A DNA stretch of 10,082 bases from SHZI01 sp049290495 (lineage in GTDB: Bacteria; Pseudomonadota; Gammaproteobacteria; Steroidobacterales; GCA-2729495): assembly GCA_049290495.1 (NCBI GenBank), contig JBATNV010000005.1:1-10082 (forward strand), in the 5' to 3' direction. Of this stretch, positions 5,076-10,082 are shown piece after piece (within the stretch, counting starts at the first letter, position 1; every line of letters starts with the position of its first letter). The notes under the pieces are model-generated. The model was given only the letters and a program-made list of their open reading frames with translations, did not search any database and had not been told where the DNA came from. Both the position numbers and the translations under genes were made by a program.

Positions 5076-6014
5076 ATGCACTGGCTGGTCGCAGACATAG
5101 GCGGAACCAATACCCGTTGCGCGGTGGCAAGTACCGGCGGCGTTCTGCAGTACACAGAAAGTTTTCGTAACCGGGATTTTCCAGGGCTCGACCGCCTGCT
5201 CGGCGCTTATCTCGGCATGCTGCCGCCAGCCGAGCGACCGGACGAAGCTGTACTGGCCATCGCTGCCCCGATCCAGGGCGACGAAGTCCGGATGATCAAT
5301 ATCAACTGGAGTTTCTCGGTCACTGCACTGGCACGCGCGCTGTCACTGCGTCGTGTCACGCCACTCAACGACTTTGCAGCCCAGGCCTATGCGTTGCCGG
5401 TGCTCGGTCCCGCCGACCTGTTGCAGATCGGCGGCGGCAAGGAAGTGCTCGGCGCGCCGAAAGTGGTACTTGGTCCCGGCACAGGGCTTGGTGCAGCAGG
5501 ACTCGTACAAATCGGCGGACGCTGGCATGCCATCACCGGTGAGGGCGGCCACGTCACGATGGCACCGGGTGACGAGCGCGAAGCGCGGATCATTGCGCTG
5601 GGTCGCGAACGTTTTGGTCACTGCTCTGCCGAGCGGCTGATCTCCGGAGCCGGCCTCGCCTTTCTGTATATGGCATTGCACGGCGGTGAAGCGTTGACGC
5701 CGGCTGAAGTCGGTGCACGGATTGTGGCTGGCGAAACGGCAGCACTCGAGGCGCTGGAAGTGTTTTTTCAACTGCTCGCCACGGTTGCCAGCGATCTCGC
5801 ACTGACCTTTGCCGCTTTCGGCGGCGTCTACATCGGTGGCGGCATCACGCCACGCTACCTCGATCAGCTTAAAACTTCGGGCTTCCGTTCGCGCTTCGAG
5901 GACAAAGGCCGTTACCGCGCGTTTCTCGGCGACATCCCCACATGGGTCATTACCGCCGATCAGCCCGCACTGCGCGGACTCGCAGCCTTTGCCGAAGCCG
6001 ATAGCCGGAGCTAG
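5076..6014 (+). CDS. glk: Glucokinase (COG0837 type)
   Basis: A 312-aa cytosolic ATP-dependent glucokinase of the E. coli Glk type that makes glucose 6-phosphate for glycolysis or the Entner-Doudoroff route. Motifs in order: phosphate-binding DIGGTNTR (7-14), sugar-binding Asn98-Asp99 in LNDFAAQAYALP, second phosphate motif GPGTGLGAAG (133-142), glucose ligands Glu156 and His159 in GEGGHV, and Glu186 in SAERLISGAG. Length fits the family (about 320). The frame also has a GTG at 5061, but ATG 5076 starts immediately before the conserved LVADIGG. There is no Shine-Dalgarno; a TATCCT hexamer (5064-5069) ends 6 nt before this ATG, consistent with a leaderless transcript. It is monocistronic behind a terminator, and its stop overlaps the atl stop on the other strand. 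Confidence 0.93.
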   Translation: MHWLVADIGGTNTRCAVASTGGVLQYTESFRNRDFPGLDRLLGAYLGMLPPAERPDEAVLAIAAPIQGDEVRMININWSFSVTALARALSLRRVTPLNDFAAQAYALPVLGPADLLQIGGGKEVLGAPKVVLGPGTGLGAAGLVQIGGRWHAITGEGGHVTMAPGDEREARIIALGRERFGHCSAERLISGAGLAFLYMALHGGEALTPAEVGARIVAGETAALEALEVFFQLLATVASDLALTFAAFGGVYIGGGITPRYLDQLKTSGFRSRFEDKGRYRAFLGDIPTWVITADQPALRGLAAFAEADSRS

Positions 6015-6397
6015 TCATCTGCCTCGGGGAGATCAGGCATAGGCCCCCACAACAATTCATCAAGGCGCGGTGTCCAGCGGCAGACGCGCATATCCACCCG
6101 CCCTGCGTTGACCACGATGCCCTCGGCGCGCAGCCGACCGATCTGGGTACGGTAGCCAGGACTCGAGGCCGGTATGGCGATGCGGCCGTTCACGGCAATC
6201 ACCCGATGCCACGGCAGACCCAGTGCCGCAGGCGCGTGACCAAGCGCACGGGCTACCTGTCGGGCGCCGCGCGGCAGTCCCGCCAGTGCGGCGATCTGCC
6301 CATAACTGGCAACCCGTCCGCGCGGAATGGCCGCAATCACTCTCCAGATCGCCTGCACTCGCGTTGGTCGCGCGACATCTGGCCGCTGCAGCGGCAT
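6011..6397 (-). CDS. atl: Alkyltransferase-like protein (ATL, YbaZ type)
   Basis: A 128-aa protein made of the DNA-binding C-terminal domain of O6-methylguanine methyltransferases plus a short tail. The active-site motif reads PWHRV (62-66): Trp63 replaces the Cys that accepts the alkyl group, which defines alkyltransferase-like proteins. They bind O6-alkylguanine, bend and flip it, and hand the lesion to nucleotide excision repair. The base-flipping Tyr32 (SYGQIA) and the Arg finger region (GARQVARAL, Arg47) are kept. The C-terminal 30 residues with TPRLDELLW are typical of this group. It starts 6 nt after the aroE stop, so both are probably one transcript. Its TAG shares the bases CTAG (6011-6014) with the glk stop. 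Methyltransferase activity is not expected. Confidence 0.9.
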   Translation of the reverse strand: MPLQRPDVARPTRVQAIWRVIAAIPRGRVASYGQIAALAGLPRGARQVARALGHAPAALGLPWHRVIAVNGRIAIPASSPGYRTQIGRLRAEGIVVNAGRVDMRVCRWTPRLDELLWGPMPDLPEADD

Positions 6398-6403
6398 GGC
6401 GCT

Positions 6404-7258
6404 TCAGGCCAGACGTCTCTGCATCGTATCGGTAGCGCCGGGTGAGCCCGGCAACTTCGCGATGATGGGTTTGGTGTCTGGGCGCACCCCGCGCCACAGA
6501 TAAAAAGACTCTGCCGCCTGCTCGACCAGCATGCCCCAGCCCTGGCTGACACGGCCGGCACCGTGTTCACGGGCCCAGCTTGCAAAAGGCGTGTCGTGCA
6601 TCGAGTAGGACAGGTCGTAGCACAGCGTTTCAGGCCCGAGTATCGACGGCGGGAACGGCGGCAGCTCGCCATGCAGTCCCGCTGAAGTCGCATTGATGAC
6701 CAGGTCAAAGCGCTGCCCGCCGAGTTCCTGGAACTGACAGGCGAGAATCCGGCCCAGCAGCCGAAAATCCCGCGCCAGATCGCGCGCCTTGTCGGGTGTC
6801 CGATTGGCAATGACGATGTCGCGCGGTTTGGTCTCGAAGAGCGCAGGCACGATGCCGCGTGTAGCGCCACCCGCCCCGAGTATCAGTATCCGCGTACCCG
6901 CAAGCCGCAGGCGCAGGTTCTGGCGCAAGTCGTTCACCAGTCCTGCGCCGTCGGTGTTATCACCTTCGATCGCGCCATCGGCATGCATGGCCAGGGTATT
7001 CACCGCACCGGCCAGCTCCGCCCGCGAGGTCAGCCGGGAAGCGACCCGCGCAACCGCTGTCTTGTGGGGCACCGTAACGTTGAGACCACGGACACCCTCG
7101 GCAAACAGCTGGCGAACCCGCTCGACCAAATCGTCCGGAGCGATATTCCAGGCCTCGTAACTGATGTCCTGTCCGGTCGCTTCAGCAAACAGCCGGTGGA
7201 TCACCGGCGACTTGCTGTGCGCGATCGGATGGCCGATGACCCCGTAGCGGTCGGTCAT
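6404..7258 (-). CDS. aroE: Shikimate dehydrogenase (NADP+) AroE
   Basis: A 284-aa enzyme that reduces 3-dehydroshikimate to shikimate with NADPH in aromatic amino acid synthesis. Shikimate-binding SKSP (14-17), NVTVPHK with catalytic Lys66, and NTDG with catalytic Asp103 are intact. The Rossmann segment has GAGGATRG (128-135) and the NADP-selecting ANRTPDKA (151-158). INATSAG (188-194), YDLSYS (214-219) and the C-terminal Gln247 also match. The start is firm: GGGGGA lies 7 nt upstream of ATG 7258. The last 17 residues extend slightly past the usual end. It leads an operon with atl and diverges from the 95-aa hypothetical gene across 216 bp. Confidence 0.95.
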   Translation of the reverse strand: MTDRYGVIGHPIAHSKSPVIHRLFAEATGQDISYEAWNIAPDDLVERVRQLFAEGVRGLNVTVPHKTAVARVASRLTSRAELAGAVNTLAMHADGAIEGDNTDGAGLVNDLRQNLRLRLAGTRILILGAGGATRGIVPALFETKPRDIVIANRTPDKARDLARDFRLLGRILACQFQELGGQRFDLVINATSAGLHGELPPFPPSILGPETLCYDLSYSMHDTPFASWAREHGAGRVSQGWGMLVEQAAESFYLWRGVRPDTKPIIAKLPGSPGATDTMQRRLA

Positions 7259-7315
7259 GATCGTTCCCCCTGAGAACTTGTCGTCGATAGTCTGCTATCT
7301 TTTTCCATAATGCTG

Positions 7316-7327
7316 CTCGACGTCGAG
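7316..7327. promoter_or_regulatory. 12-bp perfect palindrome between divergent genes
   Basis: CTCGACGTCGAG is fully self-complementary and lies 57 bp upstream of the aroE start. A second small dyad GATAG-TCTG-CTATC followed by five T is at 7286-7304. Either could bind a regulator of aroE or act as a minor hairpin. No known operator is recognised and no function can be claimed. Confidence 0.3.
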
Positions 7328-7474
7328 GAATACCAGACACGAGCGTTCGGCGCGCGCGATCCGACGCCCACCAGTCGGGCACGCGCAGCGCGCGGCGGGT
7401 AGCAAGTGGTGACTGCCACGCTATAGTCATCGGCATCCTGAAACGACTCACATCAAGACCCTGGAGCGCAGGCA

Positions 7475-7762
7475 ATGACAGACAAGACAGTTGATCTGGG
7501 TGAGATTCGTGGCGACTGGGATTTTCATTCCCACTACGCCGCAAATGCCATGGAGCAAACCCTCAAGCGGGTTAACAAGCTCTGGCGCAGCCTGAAACGC
7601 GCGGCACCGGCAGCCGGCCAGGTGCCGGTCAGTGGTCCGCTCATGGATGAGTTCATCGAGGCCTGCAGCCAGACGCGCGCACTGTGCGATGATTTTCCGC
7701 TGCTCGAAGAAGCCCGCCCGCTGAAGCGGCCGCGTAAGAAGAAGAGCAAGGCACGCAAGTAA
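7475..7762 (+). CDS. Small hypothetical protein with Lys/Arg-rich tail
   Basis: A 95-aa protein I do not recognise. The first 20 residues are acidic and aromatic (DLGEIRGDWDFHSH). Residues 22-43 should form an amphipathic helix (ANAMEQTLKRVNKLWRSLKRAA), and a second helix covers about 54-72. The C-terminus from residue 81 is strongly basic, with ten Lys/Arg in the last 12 residues, which suggests nucleic acid or ribosome contact. It has no signal peptide or membrane segment. GGAG lies 8 nt upstream of ATG 7475. A TATAGT (7422-7427) could be a -10 box but has no good -35. It stands 23 bp before the bicupin gene and may be cotranscribed, though the predicted roles look unrelated. Confidence 0.72.
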   Translation: MTDKTVDLGEIRGDWDFHSHYAANAMEQTLKRVNKLWRSLKRAAPAAGQVPVSGPLMDEFIEACSQTRALCDDFPLLEEARPLKRPRKKKSKARK

Positions 7763-7785
7763 CTGCAGGGCGAAGGGAGAACGGA

Positions 7786-8697
7786 ATGCGTCCTCATGTA
7801 GAACTGATCCAGGAAGCCGATCTCGTCTGGCACCCGGCCGAACTCACCCGTGGCACCGGCAAGGCGCGGCAGCGAAACCTCTCCTACGACGAAGAGAACG
7901 GTGGCGCTTCAACGCGCGTGGTTTTCGATACCGCCTGGAGCCGGCCGGCTGGCTACCACCACGGCGACGTCGAGTGGTACGTGATGTCCGGGCAGATAAA
8001 GCTGGGCGCGCGCGTACTCGGCAAGGGTGCCTACTTCCGCGCACCGGCCGGGCTGTGCATCCCGGCGGTACAGGTCGCCGCGGGCACCGATGTACTGATC
8101 TTCCGCGAATTCGGCGACTGGGGCTTTTCAGTATCTGCCAAAAATCGCAGCCGCTTCGTGGCGCGCGGCGGGAACACCGCCTCTGAGGAACAGGGTGAAC
8201 TGGTCATCGCGGACACCAACCGCATGGAATGGATGCCGAATGCCTACGAAGGCGATACGCAACGCTTTCTGAAGCTCAAGCTGCTCTATCACGATCCCGC
8301 TCCGCCGGGACAGAACGACAAGGGCTTTGTCACCATGATGGCGTGGGCACCGCCTGGCTGGTCGGACGACCGCATGGTGCATCACCCGGTCTTCGAAGAG
8401 GCCTACAGCCTCGACGGGCATCTGGCCTACAACTTTGGTACGCTCAGTGTCGGCACCTATTTCTTCAGGCCGGCGCGGGTCAAGCATGGCCACTTCACAG
8501 CCGGCGAAGAGCGCGGCTGGACGGGCTTCTTCCGCCTGGACGGCTCGCTGATCAACTGGATCACAGTCAACGAACGTATTGTCGTGGAGGGTAATGCGAT
8601 CAACTACGATCCGAAATCGAAGTACGAGGCCCCGGTGATTGCCGGCATCCCGGTACGCTCACGTTCTACCGGTCCATGGGATTTCGACGGCCAATAG
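7786..8697 (+). CDS. Bicupin-domain protein
   Basis: A 303-aa cytosolic protein with two cupin beta-barrels. The first (about 42-112) has HHGDVEWYVMSG (58-69), a metal-site motif with His58, His59 and Glu63, then GAYFRAPAG (81-89). The second (about 160-262) has VHHPVFEEAYSLDG (198-211) and GTYFFRPARVKHGHF (223-237), again giving His/Glu ligands (His199, His200, Glu205, His234, His236). Both halves keep candidate metal ligands, so it may be a dioxygenase, hydrolase or isomerase; the substrate cannot be read. The Shine-Dalgarno AAGGGAG lies just upstream of ATG 7786. It is followed 19 bp later by an LLM oxidoreductase, so the two probably act in one pathway. Confidence 0.82.
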   Translation: MRPHVELIQEADLVWHPAELTRGTGKARQRNLSYDEENGGASTRVVFDTAWSRPAGYHHGDVEWYVMSGQIKLGARVLGKGAYFRAPAGLCIPAVQVAAGTDVLIFREFGDWGFSVSAKNRSRFVARGGNTASEEQGELVIADTNRMEWMPNAYEGDTQRFLKLKLLYHDPAPPGQNDKGFVTMMAWAPPGWSDDRMVHHPVFEEAYSLDGHLAYNFGTLSVGTYFFRPARVKHGHFTAGEERGWTGFFRLDGSLINWITVNERIVVEGNAINYDPKSKYEAPVIAGIPVRSRSTGPWDFDGQ

Positions 8698-8716
8698 AGC
8701 CTGGTCCTGATACCTC

Positions 8717-9730
8717 ATGCGCATCGACGTCATTCTTGAGGCCAACAATCCACCCGAAACCATACTGAAACTCGGCCGCCTGGCCGAGGAGCAGGGTCTG
8801 GGCGGCGTCTGGGTATCGAACATGACCGATGCCCGCGATCCCTTCATCAACTTCGTGCCGCTGGCAATGCAGACAGAACGCATTCGCCTCGGCCCTATCG
8901 CTGTCAGCCCCTTTGAACTGCATCCGCTGAAGATGGCCAGTTCACTGATGACACTCAACGAAGTGGCGAAAGGCCGCGCGCAGATCGTAGTGGGCGCTGG
9001 CGGCGGGACCGCCACGGCCATGGGTGCAAAACGGGTACGAGTGGTGCGCGCCGTGCGGGAATGCGTGGAGATCCTCAAGGCGGCCGCCGCTGGCAAGCCG
9101 GTCAGGTACCAGGGCGAGATCTATGAGATCAAGTGGTACAACCCGGCCTGGGTGCACAGTCCGCCACCTGCGATCTACGTCGGTGCCGGTGGCCCGCAGA
9201 TGCTTCGTGCGGCAGCACGCTACGCGGACGGCATCATGGTCAGCGATTTCGTCGTCGGGCAGGTACGCAAGGCACGAGCGATCATCGATGCTTCCCTTGT
9301 CGAGGCCGGCCGCGATACCAGGACCTTCCCGATGAACAATTTCTGGGCCTGGCATGTGAAGGAAAGCCAGGAAGAAGCTGAGCGCGAAGCACGCACCTGG
9401 CTTACCGTACGCGGCACGCTCTATCCGCCACACATCGACGAAGTGCTGGATCCGGACGAGGCGGCCATCGTCAACCGCAACATCAACAACTTCATCCGCG
9501 CCTACAACAAGAAGAGCGACGTCATCGAAGGTGTACCGGACTCGATCCTCCACAAGCTCACGCAGCGCTGCACCTCAGCCTGTGCGCTCAGGGACCTGGA
9601 TCAGGAAATCGATCGCCTGCGCCAGTTTCAGGCTGCCGGCCTGACCGAGATTGCGCTGCGTATCTATGCGAACCCGGCTGAAACGATCAGGATTCTCGGC
9701 GAACGGGTGGTGCCGGCACTGCGGCACTGA
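8717..9730 (+). CDS. Luciferase-like (LLM) flavin or F420-dependent oxidoreductase
   Basis: A 337-aa TIM-barrel protein of the bacterial luciferase-like superfamily, which contains FMN-dependent monooxygenases and F420-dependent reductases such as methylene-tetrahydromethanopterin reductase. Seen in order: N-terminal strand MRIDVILE, LGRLAEEQGLGGVWVSN (19-35), IRLGPIAVSPFELHP (56-70), the typical ASSLMTLNEVAKGRAQIVVGAG (74-95), YQGEIYEIKW (131-140) and IYVGAGGPQMLRAAARYADGIM. The single-chain form and GAG-type loops fit the F420/Mer-like branch, but FMN cannot be excluded. There is no clear Shine-Dalgarno before ATG 8717; it follows the bicupin stop by 19 bp and is probably translated from that mRNA. 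It converges on the next gene with 9 nt between stops. The substrate is unknown. Confidence 0.87.
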   Translation: MRIDVILEANNPPETILKLGRLAEEQGLGGVWVSNMTDARDPFINFVPLAMQTERIRLGPIAVSPFELHPLKMASSLMTLNEVAKGRAQIVVGAGGGTATAMGAKRVRVVRAVRECVEILKAAAAGKPVRYQGEIYEIKWYNPAWVHSPPPAIYVGAGGPQMLRAAARYADGIMVSDFVVGQVRKARAIIDASLVEAGRDTRTFPMNNFWAWHVKESQEEAEREARTWLTVRGTLYPPHIDEVLDPDEAAIVNRNINNFIRAYNKKSDVIEGVPDSILHKLTQRCTSACALRDLDQEIDRLRQFQAAGLTEIALRIYANPAETIRILGERVVPALRH

Positions 9731-9739
9731 CTTCGCTGC

Positions 9740-10082
9740 TTACGGAGCCCGGCGCGCAACATCTGTGTTGGCCGGCTTCGATGCGATATGCACCAGCGCA
9801 TAGCCTGAGAACACGATCTGGGGAACGGCCATGCCGATGATCTGGCCCTCCAGCGGTGAGGGCAGATCGAAGCGTTCGTCAGTGAAGGGATCAAAAATGC
9901 GCGCGATAAAATCGCCCTTGCGCACACTGGCACCGAGTTTTCGTACCGGATAAAACACCCCGCCGTTCCCGACCGGCACGCGCACCCAGTGCGCCTTGCT
10001 GAAAATACGCTCGTCAGGTGTCGGCACAGACGCCTGACCGCTACTCATGCCCAACCCGATCATCACGTTGCGAACGCCCTGC
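9740..10082 (-). CDS. Succinylglutamate desuccinylase/aspartoacylase-family protein, C-terminal part
   Basis: The last 114 residues of a protein whose N-terminus lies beyond the window edge. The frame stays open to 10082, reading QGVRNVMIGLGM at the edge, which is the usual end of the M14-type zinc hydrolase domain in AstE/AspA-like proteins. A GTG at 10066 is therefore internal, not the start. The remainder is the typical C-terminal beta-rich domain: FYPVRKLGASVRKGDFIARI, then FDPFTDERFDLPSPLEGQII and SGYALVHIA. Members deacylate small N-acyl amino acids or related amides. The zinc ligands lie outside this window, so catalytic competence cannot be judged. Confidence 0.8.
   Translation of the reverse strand, partial: QGVRNVMIGLGMSSGQASVPTPDERIFSKAHWVRVPVGNGGVFYPVRKLGASVRKGDFIARIFDPFTDERFDLPSPLEGQIIGMAVPQIVFSGYALVHIASKPANTDVARRAP

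Noticed and set aside
7286..7304. GATAG/CTATC hairpin plus T5 as a + strand terminator
   Set aside because: The stem is only 5 bp with three A/T pairs, and no + strand gene ends before it.
10064..10066. GTG 10066 as start of the last - strand gene
   Set aside because: The frame continues to the window edge with residues typical of the conserved end of the AstE/AspA-like catalytic domain, so the gene is cut, not short.
1..10082. CRISPR array, tRNA, rRNA, insertion sequence or phage genes
   Set aside because: No spaced direct repeats, cloverleaf-like sequence, rRNA segments, transposase motifs or terminal inverted repeats were seen on reading either strand.

Overview
This GC-rich, gene-dense window looks like chromosomal DNA from a gammaproteobacterium. 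The best pointers are a YrfG-type nucleotidase next to CysQ, a COG0837-type glucokinase, a short DUF465 (YdcH-like) protein, a Trp-type alkyltransferase-like protein, and an exported protein with a VPLPA/PEP-CTERM C-terminal tail. I see no transposase, phage gene, rRNA, tRNA or CRISPR array. The taxon is inferred from gene content; no database search was run.

Layout: (1) 26-1788 holds a perfect 12-bp inverted repeat followed by a tight three-gene + strand operon: a TetR-family regulator, an unrecognised exported or membrane-anchored protein with a Cys cluster, and a DoxX-like membrane protein. (2) 1795-3569 holds convergent yrfG on the - strand, then divergent cysQ and a 73-aa DUF465 protein on the + strand. 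(3) 3570-5006 is the most unusual part. It is a long non-coding stretch with a near-consensus sigma-54 promoter, a U-poor A/C-rich predicted transcript of about 188 nt that begins in a 15-bp long-range stem and ends in a strong intrinsic terminator, then a VPLPA-CTERM exported protein gene closed by a second terminator. (4) 5076-7258 holds glk (+), convergent with an aroE-atl operon (-); the glk and atl stop codons share one CTAG. (5) 7475-9730 holds a small basic-tailed hypothetical protein, a bicupin protein and a luciferase-like (LLM) flavin/F420 oxidoreductase, all + strand. (6) 9740-10082 holds the C-terminal part of an M14-type succinylglutamate desuccinylase/aspartoacylase family protein on the - strand, cut by the window edge.

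How the parts may work together: the TetR-like protein probably represses its own operon through the palindrome over its -10 region. CysQ and YrfG both dephosphorylate nucleotides, and AroE, Glk and ATL are housekeeping. The bicupin and LLM genes look like a small oxidative or catabolic unit. The strongest candidate for something undescribed is the sigma-54-driven U-poor RNA at about 3901-4088. It could be an Hfq-type small RNA or an attenuating leader controlling the surface protein gene downstream. Several first genes of transcription units (57, 2511, 3348, 5076) have no visible Shine-Dalgarno and a TANNNT-like hexamer 6-9 nt upstream of the start, which suggests leaderless mRNAs. Genes inside operons have good Shine-Dalgarno sequences.
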